Origin: Stemphylium vesicarium
Lineage: Eukaryota > Ascomycota > Dothideomycetes > Pleosporales > Pleosporaceae
DNA: 64,000 bases
Assembly (NCBI GenBank): GCA_004380135.1
Contig: QXCR01000112.1
Span: 33,980-97,979, forward strand
Direction of reading: 5' to 3'
Part shown: positions 34,737 through 47,000 of the stretch, piece by piece
Position numbering within the stretch: the first letter of the stretch is position 1
How the letters are laid out: each line of letters opens with the position of its first letter
Program-made: the position numbers and the translations under genes
Notes under the pieces: model-generated
Databases searched by the model: none
The model's input: the letters and a program-made list of their open reading frames with translations, nothing else
Told to the model about the DNA's origin: nothing

Positions 34737-35145
34737 AGCTAAACACCCCTAGAATAAGCGTGAGCCTTGTGCTCCTGCAAAGGAATGCGCTTGGATGGTC
34801 TTCGTGCGGCTGGATGAGGTGGCGTTGCTCTTGGGAAAGGCGAAGAGTGAAGGCAAAATCAATATGGCATCAAAACGCCGACATAGCCTGATGGGAACCA
34901 TCGAAATTCCAGAGTTCCTACTTTGCATGCGGGATGTGGTGGCTACCTTGATCGCTGACGGCGATTACACTCGTGCGTGAGGACTTAAATCCGAGCTAAA
35001 TCCGCTAGCGCTGCTTACATATCATGGGCGACCAAAGCCGTACCACTCCGTTCGCTCTCAGTCTAGCCTTTCATGATGCTGAATCTCAGGCAAGATCTCA
35101 AAATACTTAAGCGTGTGCAAGAAACGGAGTCTATGAACTGCAACA
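34737..35145. other. Intergenic, promoter of the Zn2Cys6 regulator
   Basis: About 409 bp; one short open frame from an ATG (34795-34980) has no family features and is not called. Confidence 0.4.
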
Positions 35146-37083
35146 ATGCAGGTTCTGACAGCACCTGCTTCTGTCGCGAAACGAAAGCAGGCATGTACGA
35201 GCTGTCGACAGCGGAAGAAGAAGTGCGACGTAGGTCAAATCATATTCCCAAGCACCACAACTCGCTAAGATGGCATGTCTGATCAGGCTCAGCACCCAAG
35301 TTGCGGGCTGTGTAGCAAACTGAAGATCCAATGTCGGTACACAAAGGCGCCTCCGACCAAGGACAACAGCACTCTGCTGCCCACAGCCAGTGCGGAAAAG
35401 CCTACCATGCCCCCTCCCAGTGTTGATTACGTTGGATCTTCACATCACGAGTCACTTCTCTTAGAAGCCGGCAACTACGATTTCGACATTGCTCAATCCG
35501 GCACCTTGGAGTTCATGCAATGCCCGGGCATGAACTTCGATCTTGCCGACTGCAGCCCTTGGACACAGTCGAACAGACTCCTGGACTACCCCGCGCCTGA
35601 AGTCGCGAACATACAGCCTGATAGGACTGTCAGCTTTGAGTCGTTGGGGGATTTCCAGCTGTCCTCACATGACATCACTGTTCAACTCGTGGAGCTCTTT
35701 TTTGAGCATCTTGGCCAGCTGTTTCCCTGCTTTCACAAGTACAGCTTCCTCACGGCTGTTGCGAATGGGACGGTGGGGAATCAAGCGCCGATACTATTAT
35801 ACGCAATTTGCTGTGTATCCTCCCGGTATCATCCCGATGATGCAGTCAAGAAGCGTTCGAAAGATTGGTATGACCAAGCAAGAATCTTGTACGAACTCAC
35901 CCGCCGACTACCTGAGCCAGGACTGCGCACAATACAAGCTGTACCGCTCCTCGTCTTCTACGCTTGGACTGTAGGAGACTACTGTGCTAGCTGGCTGTTT
36001 TTGGGCAAGGCGTGGAGGCAGGCCGTCGTTCTCGGCCTCAACCGTATGGATATCGGTCAAGAGTCAACTGAACGTCCAGCTGCGTTGGGCTTGAACGCGG
36101 AAAATGATACGCCTGCCCCGCTCATAAGTGGAGAAGGAATCATTGCAACTGAGAAAGAGGAACAGCGACGAGCATTGTGGCTGCTTTTCATCATGGATCG
36201 AATGCATGCGTGGCCGACTGGCTGGCCGACCGCTATACCAGAAACACAGTTCAAAGTCGACATACCGGTACCTGAGACATTTTTCCAAGCTGTGAATTCA
36301 GACGGATCTAGCGTCTATGGCTCCAACGTGACCTTCACAAGGAACCTGTCCGATCTGATAAGCTCCTCCTACTCTGCCGTCGCCGCCAAAGCGCCATTGA
36401 ATATCCTACATTTAATAATAGTCGCGCATGTTCTACTTGGGCGAGCTTCGGAGCTAGTATATTGCCTACACAACTCGCCAGGCTCGCTGGAGTATGCTGA
36501 AGACTGCACCAAGCTCGACAATCTCATCGTCAAATTTCGACTCGGTATTCCTCGCCAAGCAAGCTCTGTTTTGGAAGCATCCCCAGCAGATCGTGTGCAG
36601 GTAGTATGGTTACACGTCATTCTGAACACAATCACAGTACTACTGAACTATCGTCGCGACCACCATGCATCGGACTCGCACGCATCCCCGCCTTTCAGGG
36701 TCGCTGTAGTCGCGGCTCGCAACACTGCGCAGATTGTCAAAGACGCATCACGCATTTCGATTGACTTGCTGCTTTCGGCACATATCGGCACTTCCCTATA
36801 CCTTGCGGCATGTGTACTTGTGATAGAGTGGCGGTTGACGGGTGAAGAGAGCCTGAAAGACGACATCGATCTTTTGAGGCTGGTGTTCGAGCGCATGGAT
36901 GAGGTGTTCAGCTTTCTCGGCTTGAAGTACAAAATTGCGCTCGAGCATGATTTACAAAAGAGTCAAGGAGAGCTGATGAGTCTGCGCGAGCGCGGTTTCA
37001 GAGGCTTATTAGCAGACTGCACGAGGTGGGAGCACGTCAAGGAGGAGGTGCAACGAAGGGGACTTGAAGTCGATCTCTCCTGA
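35146..37083 (+). CDS. Zn(II)2Cys6 transcription factor with fungal-specific transcription factor domain
   Basis: Two exons, 35146..35229 and 35287..37083, across a 57-nt phase-0 intron (GTAGGT...GATCAG), giving 626 residues. The intron splits the binuclear zinc cluster: Cys17, Cys20 and Cys27 lie in exon 1 and Cys34, Cys37 and Cys44 in exon 2, with exact C-x2-C-x6-C-x6-C-x2-C-x6-C spacing. Basic residues RQRKKK sit between Cys20 and Cys27. The middle homology domain (about residues 165-420) has the fungal_trans pattern (LFFEHLGQLFPCFHKYSFL, then ILLYAICCVSSRYHPDD and WLLFIMDRMHAW). It ends 89 bp before the convergent SDR gene and probably regulates this local gene group; that is inference. 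Confidence 0.9.
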
Positions 37084-37172
37084 AGGAAAGCACTTGTTTC
37101 TCGCTCAAACCATAAATGGTTGTGGAACACCGAAGGAGAGCGTGAAACTGTAGTACTCATTGTGTTACGCCA

Positions 37173-37979
37173 CTACTCAGTTCCCACGAGCAGACGTCCG
37201 CCATCACTGCACACGTTCGTCCCGCTGACGAACCTATCCTTCATAAACCAGCCATATGCTTCAGCAATATCCTCCGGCTGTCCAAATTCCCTCGCCAGAC
37301 TGAATCCCTTCTTCATCTTGTCGACTTGTTCCGGGCTACTCTTTCCCAGCCAACCCTTGAGTAGCTCTGTCTCGATAGCACCAGGATGTACGAGGTTGAC
37401 GCGAATCGGGGCCAGATCCACCGCAAAGCCTCGTGTGAGGCCATCAAGGGAGCCGCCGACCGCCGCGCCCACACTCCAATTGGGCATCGGACGTTGTGTG
37501 TTTGTCCCGCCGGTGAGCGTGATGGAGCTAGTAGAGGCCTTTGGCATGTAGTTGCCAGTGGCAATGAGCTTCGCCAGCATGCAAGGACCAAGGAGTCGCA
37601 CCGTGAATGCGCTGAGCACATTGTTCACGTCCATGTCCGTGATTCCACCGATACCAGGTGCGTCGCCCGCTGTGAAAGCAATGTGGTCTACTTTTCGCTT
37701 CCCGTTCTCGGTGGCCTTGTCAAGCATGGCCCTCAAGTTGCGCTCCAGATTGTCTTTGTCGAGAAGATCGACAGCGAAGCCGGCCACATCCGAGGCTGGG
37801 AGATGGGGGTACAGAGACCGCAGTTCTTCGACTTTGGTATCGACTTTGGTCTGGCCGGAGCCGGAGATGATGACTCGAGCGCCAACGGAGAGGACCATGT
37901 TTGCCACGGCGAAGCCGATGCCTGAGGTCCCTCCAAAGATAAGGACATGCGCGCCCGCGAGACGGTTTTGGTGGGCCAT
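37173..37979 (-). CDS. Short-chain dehydrogenase/reductase with atypical active site
   Basis: Single exon, 268 residues. The Rossmann nucleotide-binding motif is GGTSGIG at 16-22, preceded by the beta-strand HVLIF. DHIAFTAGDAPG (98-109) occupies the NNAG position. PGAIETELLKG follows the last conserved strand, and the C-terminus SGTNVCSDGGRLL is typical of classical SDRs. The usual YxxxK pair is absent: the aligned segment is NWSVGAAVGGSLDGL, with Trp168 where Tyr is expected and no Lys four residues on. The substrate cannot be inferred. Confidence 0.9.
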   Translation of the reverse strand: MAHQNRLAGAHVLIFGGTSGIGFAVANMVLSVGARVIISGSGQTKVDTKVEELRSLYPHLPASDVAGFAVDLLDKDNLERNLRAMLDKATENGKRKVDHIAFTAGDAPGIGGITDMDVNNVLSAFTVRLLGPCMLAKLIATGNYMPKASTSSITLTGGTNTQRPMPNWSVGAAVGGSLDGLTRGFAVDLAPIRVNLVHPGAIETELLKGWLGKSSPEQVDKMKKGFSLAREFGQPEDIAEAYGWFMKDRFVSGTNVCSDGGRLLVGTE

Positions 37980-38587
37980 TGTAAAGGTGTGTGATGTTTC
38001 AGTGGGTTATTTTGATAGTGAAACACGATGAAATCGCAAAGCATGAGCAGATGTCTACATCGATGGGCCTTTGCATTGCAGCTCTTTTATACCCCTCGCT
38101 CTCGAGAAGTGCATTATCAGCGGCGGTCGTCCTGGCGGTAGCGAAGCCGACAATACCTCTTCCTCCGAATTACAAAGCCTACGGGCTGGCGGGATCGAGC
38201 GGGCTCGCTCATGCTGTCGCATGGAATGCTTCTCGAGACTGGTGAAGCACGGGGTGGGCAGGCGGCGACGCTACTGCACGAGCGGTACGGTTGGGTGTTC
38301 ATACCACAAGTGCACCGCTAGGCGTATGATGACGAAGCTGCCCGCACTGAGTTAGGAGAACACCAAGCGCTGCTCCGAACAGCAGCTGCAATTCTGTCAT
38401 TATCAGAAGCTGTAGAGCCTTGCTTGTCCCGGAAGCCATGACACTGCCTGTGCACCTTCGGAGACTGACATGTTGGAAGAGCAGCTCCCTCGTCCATGCG
38501 AATGCTTGACACCAGCGCCCCGCTCCCTCAATCCTTGGTGAGCGTCGCACACTCGCAACCTTTGTCTCTCAAAATACAATTTCACTC
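37980..38587. promoter_or_regulatory. Intergenic, divergent promoters of SDR and GNAT genes
   Basis: 608 bp between divergent starts. It carries the SDR TATA box; no further gene is supported. Confidence 0.45.
38084..38091 (-). promoter_or_regulatory. TATA box of the SDR gene
   Basis: TATAAAAG on the minus strand lies about 105 bp upstream of the ATG at 37979. Confidence 0.55.
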
Positions 38588-39389
38588 ATGCGCCATCTTG
38601 CTGCAACTCTCGAGTACATTACATGGAACTTTTCTTCTCTACAGGTTCGACCCGTACAATATGCGGATGTGGCGTCGTGTGCAGCTCTCCGTACTGCAAC
38701 GCTGGGATCTTTGGTCATCGGCCACCTTCCCCCGTTCCCAGGCTATCAAGAAGATCAAATGACTTCGATTGAGAGCGACCTAGCCAACAAACCACATGTG
38801 CACCACCTGAAAGTCGTCGAAACTGATGACAACGACAACATAATTGCGTACGCGAAGTGACAGATCTACAAACATAGACGACCCGACCTTGAGGCTCTGG
38901 AACAGCCGATAGGCGAAGCGTCGAAGTGTGTAGATCGATACGGCCGCTTGCGAGAAGCTGCTCACAAGTACTTCTGTAGCCGCAACGGACAAATGAGAAA
39001 ACATCCACACGTCCGTGAGTTTGGTCAAGGCCAAATTGTTCTTGCACTCCGTGTACTCATACCCTGGTTACGCAGTCTTGGCTCTCCTTGTTACGTCTAG
39101 CCAACACAGAAGGCGAAGTGCCGGAAGCCTTCTTCTTCAATGGGGGATTACCAGATCGGAAGAGTTGCAGTTTCCTGTATACCTCCAGACATCTCAACAG
39201 GGTCAGCGATTCTACGCGAATCACGGATTCGAAACCATTGAAACTGTGGTGTTTAATCTAGCAGACTACGGTCTAGAGGGGACGGAATCCATGTCCAAGA
39301 TGATTCGATATCCAACTAAAGCCGGGAAAAGTGCGGTAGAACCATTTGTGCAGTTTGATATGGATGTCAACTTGAAGGTCAATACATAG
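38588..39389 (+). pseudogene. GNAT N-acetyltransferase gene interrupted by an in-frame TGA
   Basis: Exon 1 is 38588..39014 and exon 2 is 39076..39389, joined by a 61-nt phase-1 intron (GTGAGT...CGCAG). The joined frame is 247 codons, with a single internal stop, TGA at 38858-38860. Family sequence is open on both sides: VRPVQYADVASCAALRTATL with DNIIAYAK before, and QIYKHRRPDLEALE after. Fungal homologues have AKWQ at this junction, so the stop probably replaces TGG (from memory of the family). In exon 2 the acetyl-CoA loop reads RRRSAGSLLLQWG, with Ser where the family usually has Gly, followed by GFETIETVVFNLADYGLEG. The true start may lie in another small exon, because CTACAG precedes VRP. 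Confidence 0.75.
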
Positions 39390-40582
39390 CAGGTACGAGG
39401 GGCGGAAAAAGTCTGAAAGCGCCTCGAAATTCACTAAAATACAACAAAGCTTCGGGTTATTTAGTTTCACGCCCATTCCAAAACAATTAGACGACCGTTT
39501 GCCAAAATCGAATAAGTATTCTTGATCAGGTCTCCCAGACTTTGAAACAAAGCTTTCATGTCGAAGAGGTTTATATAAAAACAATGGTAAGTCCATTGAC
39601 GAGGAAAGGGGACATGCAGTATCTGACATGCACGTGATTCGTCTTCTTAGAGCTGGGTACGGCGCCACACCACATCAGTCAGAGCAGGGCAACTTATTCT
39701 CAGCTAGAGTTTATCTTCGAAGTTCTCACATAGCCCTGCCTAGGGAAGCCTACGTTGTTGTGTCTCTGGAGATTCCGTTTTGAGAAAGGTTCCAACGCAA
39801 TCTTACGTCATGAGCACTTGCTGCTCGGCCAATTTTGTATGCGCATCCTTTTCGCATCCCGATCGTCAACCACAGTTCACACGTCACCGCCTTTTCCTCC
39901 GATGAACGAAGAACAAAATCCAACAGTGCAGGCAACAGTGCAATTATGCTCCTGTCGGCGTGACTAAACGGTCCGCGAAGCTCTCATCAGGCTGCGCGCC
40001 TGAACTCGGGTGAACAACCCTCCGCCCACCCATACGCGTGGTACGATGATTAGCCGTCCCCAAGTCGAGTCTCTCGAAGATTGAACGCCACATTTCTACC
40101 CTTTACCGATGCGACATGTGCTGTGCGCAATGCTTATTGGCTGATCAGATCGGTAACTTGAGATCAGACGTGTCATCACGCCCAAATGCAAGCCATAATG
40201 CTCCACGGCTAACTGTCTTTATCGCATATTATCCTCTCGAGGGCTTTGAGGTTAGTGTGACGCACTGAGGCTGAACACAGAGTCCGATTCATGGACTTCT
40301 AGACCGAAAGTTGGCCCGAGATGGGGGATAGACACGCCCGTCTGTTCTCACTTTACGCCTTGCTTCATGTGGACTTTCCATTCGCTATGTCTTGCGAATT
40401 GGCGATGCGACGTGTATATGTAAGACGGGTCGTTTCCTGGGGGCAATGAGCAATTGCATATCTGGGAAACATCAGTCCAGCTCTGCATAGTCCTTTCGGT
40501 GTAATATCTTTTTCAGCCTCGTGCACGCCCTGCAGAAAAGGATCAGCCCTCCCCACTCTGGTTTCCCGTGAACGAAGAGGCC
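39390..40582. other. Intergenic, MFS gene promoter
   Basis: About 1.2 kb between two plus-strand genes; nothing beyond promoter sequence is supported. Confidence 0.4.
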
Positions 40583-42376
40583 ATGGCGACTTCCTCACAT
40601 CAGTTTCTTGAAGACTCTGTGAAGCCTACAATGCCTCCCTCAGAACCACTAAGTGAGGCAGCATCCGAAAAACTCAACGCACCGGAACCTGAGAAGTTCA
40701 AGCCAGGATGGCGCTTCCAAGCAGCGTTTGGGAGTCTTTGTATCCTTACGCTCATGGCTGCGCTTGATGCTACATCCTTATCAGTGGCATTGCCGGTACG
40801 TCCAAGACACAAATGATTGCTTTCAGCCTAGCTATACTGACACCCTCTAGATCATGGCCAAAGCACTAGGCGGGTCCGCCATCGAAGCATTCTGGAGCGG
40901 GACATCTTTCCTGTTGACGTCGACCGTCTTCCAGCCAGTCATAGGGTCGTTTTCGCACATTTTCGGGAGGAAATCGTTGATCTATGTCAGCCTTGGATTC
41001 TTCCTAGTTGGCTCCATCATCCCGGCGGTTGCGGACAACTTCACCGTCGTCTTAGTCGGTCGCTCTATCCAGGGTATCGGAGGCGGTGGGATAATCTGCT
41101 TGACTGAGATGGTCGTCGTTGACACTGTGCCACTCCGTGAGCGAGGCAAGTGGCTCAGCTTCTTCGGCGCCATGTGGTCCATCGGCACTGTGGCAGGGCC
41201 TCTTCTCGGTAGGTGGAATGTTGCTGACCATGCACAATCAGTACTGACAATGCAGGCGGTGGTTTCTCGCAGGACGTGAGCTGGCGGTGGATCTTCTGGA
41301 TCAACTTGCCGTTTCTTGGTATCGGTACCATCTTGATTACCATCTTCCTCAAGCTTCACCAGAAGCACGGATCCTTTCTCACCAAACTCCGGGAGGTCGA
41401 CTGGTTTGGCATGGTACTATTCCTCGCCTCCACGACTGGCTTCCTGATTCCGGTTACTTGGGGCGGTGTGCAGTACAGTTGGGACTCGTGGCGCACACTT
41501 GTGCCGCTCATCGTAAGCGCCGCGGGCTTGGTTGCCTTTGTTCTCTACATCGAGTTCTTTGCTGCCAACCCGCTCATTCGTACGTCAGTCTTCAAGAACA
41601 TGTCGGCAGCCATCCTCTACGTTGCTACCGTCATCCACGGTATCATTCTGTGGAGCATATTGTATTATTTACCACTCTATTTCGAAGCCGTCAAGGGGTT
41701 TGGCCCAATCATCACTGGGGTTGCTTTGTTCCCTTGGACGTTTACAGTCGCTCCAGCTGCTGTAGTAACAGGTATTGCCATCGCCGTCACAGGCACATAC
41801 CGTTGGGCGAATCGCGCAGGGTGGCTCCTTGCTACATTGGGTATGGGCCTCTTGATACTACTCAAGCCCGGCACTTCGACGGTCTCCTGGATCTTCCTCA
41901 GCCTTGTTGGTGGTTTGGGAACAGGGATTCTCTTCCCCGCCATGGCGCTGGCTGTGCAAGCCAGCGCAACAGCGAAAGACCAGGCATACGCGGCCAATAT
42001 GTTCTCCTTCTTCCGCGCGTTCGGTCAAACCCTCGGAGTGGCAATTGGTGGTGTCGTGTTCCAGAACCAGATGAAAAAGAAGATGCTTACATTTCCCCTG
42101 CTGGCTGAGCTGGCGGGCGAGTATTCCCGAGACGCTGCGGGTCTTGTCCAGATCATCAAGGACATGCCTGCTGGGGAGATGAAAGAGCAGCTGAAAGAGA
42201 GCTACACTGACGCACTCAAATACATCTGGATTGTCATGCTGGCATTCAGTGCTGTCGCTCTGCTTGGTAGCTGGTTTATCAAGGCTTACGATATGAACGG
42301 AGCAATGGATAATGAGAGGGGGTTTGTAGACAAGGACAAGGTCGCTGACGTAGAAAAAGAGCAGCCAATAATGTGA
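40583..42376 (+). CDS. MFS transporter, DHA2-like 14-TM drug/toxin efflux type
   Basis: Three exons: 40583..40795, 40851..41208 and 41256..42376, giving 563 residues; introns are 55 and 47 nt. The ATG at 40583 is chosen over an upstream GTG. Helix 1 (FGSLCILTLMAALDATSLSV) carries the Asp typical of this class. The loop 2-3 motif is GSFSHIFGRKSLIYVSL, and motif C-like LGGGFSQDVSWRWIFWINLP spans an exon junction. Fourteen helices are likely, and the tail is charged. Relatives export toxins, drugs or secondary metabolites by proton antiport. It sits 3' of the regulator, SDR and acetyltransferase genes, suggesting a small accessory cluster; that is inference. Confidence 0.9.
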
Positions 42377-44097
42377 GAGAGGGTATGAAAGGCATGGATG
42401 GGTGATGGTGGTGTGTGTCTAGACTGGAGTCGATAAACATTAGATTGGAGGGATACTCGACGACTCTCTTTTAGCAGTACAGTAATGTGTAATGTTTCGA
42501 ACTTTGTCTCTAGGGGGTTTCCTACCATTCTTTCGGCATTGGTGCTTTTGTGCGCAAGCAGAACCAGAACGCGAATTTTCAATCAATCGATGTCACAGCC
42601 TACGCTCTTGCGTCAGCCGGCATCCACTCATACGGTTGTCTCCACGCGAGAAGAGGGTCGTTGCAGTATTTTTGGTGTAGAGGCGGGTCGGGTCTACTTA
42701 GACCGGGCTAGGTGCCAACGACTGGGTCTCAGACGCGGCCGCGTTGAATTGTGAAACACGCCACCGGCCGTTGACCGGGGTGAGTAGTGGCGTTGCGTCA
42801 TGATGAAGACAATCCATTACGGTGATGCGTCAAGATGGGTAAGCAAGTATGCGAGAGAGGAAGGGAGAATGATAGCTATGGGAATGGTGCAGTACGTGCT
42901 GGCCATGTTTTGCTATGACGCATTGCTGCAGGGCCAGAATTGCAAGTGTCGCTACAAGTGGAACTGGCCTCAGGCCGTACCTGTCAGGCACAACTCCAAA
43001 CGACCAGGGTGTCGGATGGGCCAGGCGAGAAGCACCGATTGATCGTACCATGAACAACGCTATTGAACCAGGCAAAGACTTCGGGAGGCAGTAAAGCTTG
43101 CGATGGTTAAAGAATGACAAGCGCGATTATTTAGCCGCACAAAGGCTATTGACAATGTGGTAACCTTGAACAAAAGGCATGGTTCTACCCCAGCCACGCT
43201 GACGGGAGGTTGCGTAAGGTGAATTTGGGTGCAGCGGCTATATCGCGGACTTCTATGAGGTGCGTGTTGCTGGGATTCGGGGCAGGCTGGACAGTCGCAG
43301 CACGGGCAAACGCGGCCTGTCACGATGCCTTCAGCCCCCCTCCAACGCGGGCATGCTGGATATTTCTTTTGCTGGTGGATGGGGTTTCGATGTTGCCCTG
43401 CATCATGGGGAATTTGGAGTCGTTCGGGCTATCGAATGATCAAATCACGTTCACTGTTCGCAGATGCATGCTAGCCTAGTGCCCACTAGCGCACGTTTCC
43501 TTGCCAATCATGACGGCCTGACCGGCCCACTCGGCCCACGCTCTCATGGCGCTCCCGAAAGGCCCCTTTGATTGAAGGCTGTCTCTGACAACACCCGTGT
43601 ACTCTGCAAAAAAGCAGCGCGGGAAGGCGACCATCCTTCCAACGCGTATCAAATCCTCACCACAGTCATTCGTTTCAGAATTCCAGCAAAGAAAGCAGCA
43701 AACTGCACCTAATACTCCCCCCCTCGCCCATTCCGTTTTCCCATTCACCGCGCGCCAAGCGAAGCTCCCCCGGCTGCCCATTCCCGCCAACGCCTCATAC
43801 AACCGCAAGATCGACCGACCGACACTCGCCTCTTCCTCGACAACCTCCGCCCAAGACGTCGTCGCGCCCCTTGCGAGCCCAGGCGATAGGCACACTGGGT
43901 ACTTCGAACATCCAACCTGCCCCCGGCAAACGATCGCGACGACCCTAAGCGATTCACCAACACCCGCACCTGCCTCTCCGCCTCCGCCGATCCCCATGCC
44001 TACGCTGGCCACCTCTCGCTCGTAAACGTTTCCCCCGGCACCCGCGCACTGCACTGCGCTGTATTCTTCCCCGTTCATCTTGCTACCCACTGCTGCT
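42377..44097. promoter_or_regulatory. Intergenic, RAX2 promoter and leader
   Basis: 1.7 kb. The last 500 bp is C/T-rich with a 142-codon open frame (43597-44025) lacking an ATG start, plus an antisense frame (43476-44195); both look like leader composition and are not called. Confidence 0.45.
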
Positions 44098-47000
44098 ATG
44101 AAGGAGTCATTCGCTGCCCTTCTGCGCACAGGGGCAGGCAAGCTTGCCCTCTCGCTGTTGGTGGCTTCGCAGACTACGACAGCTTTCACTTTCAAGCAGG
44201 TTCCGGATCCTCACCTCAGTCTCAGCGATTTAGGCCGGATAGCCTTTGCCGGTGACTTTGACTCAATATCGCTATACGAATACGAAGGCCAAAGCCAGCA
44301 GTACCCCGGCCGCAATGGCGCTCTGCTGTCGCGCTATCCGAATGGCGTCTTCGCGACCATCAACGTCACCGACGCCGACATCAAGGCCATGTGCTCCCTG
44401 CCCGTAAATGGCTCTGAACGCGTCGTCTTTGCAGGCAACTTCACAAGCGTCGACAGCATGCCTACGCCCGGAGGCATCGCGCTGCTCGACCCCACAAATG
44501 GCCAAGTACAGGCGCTCGAGGGTCTCGATGGATCTGTTAATGCCCTCTACTGCGACCGAGACGGTGGACGCGTCTATGTTGGTGGGAGTCTCCAAGGTGC
44601 TAACTCGTCAAACGCCCTGGTCTGGAACAATGGCTGGCAGGACCTTTCTTTCAACGGCTTCAACGGTGCCATTCACTCTATCATCCGTGGCCCTAATGAT
44701 AACCTAATCTTCGGAGGAGAGTTTAATGGCCTAGGCGGCGGCAATGCGTCAATCGTCACCAGCGAAAACAACACCCAAGTCATTCCCATTTCCAGCGCAA
44801 ACATCTCAGCCCAGACAAGCTCTGGTATTGACGGTTTCACAGACCCGAAGAACATCGCCTGCAAATCCGACTTTTCGACACAAGGCGCCGATTCTACCTG
44901 GTTGATGGCCGACGGAGCAGATGGATTCTGGAAGGCCGACTTCGGCTTCGGTTTCGAGCCGACGAGCTTGAAGCTGTACAACACGGACTACGAGGGCCGT
45001 GGTACCAAGACTTTCCGCTTCACGGCACTTCCCGATGGCGGCATCATGAACTTGACCTACACCGACCCCGAGAGTGGGCGAAAGGCCTACTGCGACGCTA
45101 GATGTCCCCTGCCAGAGGGCAACACCACCGCCCAGGACTTTACCTTCGTCAACGTCGTTGGCATGAACGCTTTCAGGATCGATATTTCCGACCATTATGG
45201 AGACGGAGCTGGTCTGAACGGAATTCAGTTGTTCCAGGATGGTAAGTCGTTCCATTGAAATGACGCTTTCGCACAATTAACACTCACTCCCAGCTATGTA
45301 CTCATACGCAGTCAATGACTTTAATGAGCCCGAGAACTGCGGCCCTACCGGATCAAAGTCAGAAGCGACCTCCACCGGACCATGGCTGATTTCTCAATCC
45401 CACGACAGTTCCTCCCAGTATCTCACAACGGTCCTTCAGGGTTCCCCAATTGATGCCGATGCCGCCAGCGTTACCTTTATCCCCGACATCAAACAGTCGG
45501 GCAACTACTCGGTCACTATCTACACGCCTGGATGTCAGGGTGACGGTACCTGCGGTACTCGCGGCCGTGTCAACGTTACGGCAATTGCAGGAGATGAAAG
45601 TGAGAGTCTTGAACTCTGGCAGACCAACAACTTCGACAAGTACGACGAGGTCTACAATGGTTACATTGATGCCGCTGGAGATTCCCGCCCACAGGTTATC
45701 CTTCGCCCAGCCGCTGGTCAAGGTCCTGGACCTGTGACTTTTGTTGCACAAAGGGTCCGATTCTCGCTTCTCAAGGCCACTTCTGGCAATCTCAATGGCC
45801 TCTTTGAGTACAAGCCCGGTCAGACAGTAAACCCAGACGATTTCTCGGAGTCCGTCATCGACTCTGCCGGTGCCAGCCTCACCCCACGGGAGAAGGCCTT
45901 TGTCACGAGCTTGGCTACAGGCGACGACACCCTCTTTGTCGGTGGATCCTTCAACACCAGCGACGATCGCAACAACATCTTCTCGATTCGACAGGGTGCC
46001 AGTGGTCCCACAGCTCTTTCCGGCAAAGGGCTGAACAATCAAGTCATGACCTTGTTCCATAACGATAGCACGCTGTATGTTGGTGGTAACTTCACCAACA
46101 CGGTCGACAACAACGCTCCCGGCTTGGGAGGAGTGGCTGCATACGTTAACAACGAGTGGCGACCCCTCGGAGCCGGTGTGGATGGTGTTGTCCTGTACCT
46201 TGTACCCTTCTCCCTCAACATCACAGCCAATGTTCCCGAGGATGTTCTTGCCGTCAGCGGATTCTTCAGCCAAGTCAACGCCTTCGATGACAACCCTAAC
46301 ACCAGTGTTAACGACTTCGCCGTCTGGGTACCCTCTCGTGGCAACTGGCTGCACAACCTCGATTTCTACTCCCTTGCCATGTCAGGCAGACTAATGACAT
46401 TCGCCGATGTCCCCGACAGTGCTCGTTGGTTCGGTGGATCTGTGTCTTCTGGTGCCCTCCTTGCAAGCGGTGCTGCCGAGCTCGAAAGCGAAGACAATTT
46501 GTCGCTACAAGCATTCCCCGTCAAGATTCAAGCGCAGCAACAACAAGCTCCTACCCGCAAGCGAGCTATCGTCGAAGGACAAAACCTGAACACCACTGGA
46601 GTCCGCACCGGTACCTTTTACAAGGAGAACTCCAGGAACCTGACCATCCTCGCCGGTCACTTCGCTACGACAGGTACTGATGACCAAAACATTACTAACG
46701 TCATCATTATCGACGGCGACGACTCGAACAAGGTTACTGGATTCGACAATGAGTTGGATGCCAATTCCACTTTTGCTGCCGTCGCCGTTGCAAACAACGT
46801 CTTATACGCCGGTGGTATGATCAGTGGGCAGCTCGATGACGATCGCATTGCTGGTATCGTTGCCTACGATCTTTCCAAGAAGGAATTCGCGAGCGTCCAA
46901 CCCCCACCGCTTCAGGGTGTCAACGTCACCGTCAACGCTATTGCACCGCGACCGAAATCCGAGGAGGTCTACGTCGCCGGTAAATTCCAGTCTGCCGGGG

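Noticed and set aside
38855..38863. RIP as the cause of the GNAT stop
   Set aside because: TGG to TGA corresponds to a CpC to TpC change on the other strand, not the preferred CpA to TpA context.
43476..44195. 239-codon antisense frame and a 142-codon plus frame before RAX2
   Set aside because: Both lie in the C/T-rich RAX2 leader, and the plus frame has no ATG start.
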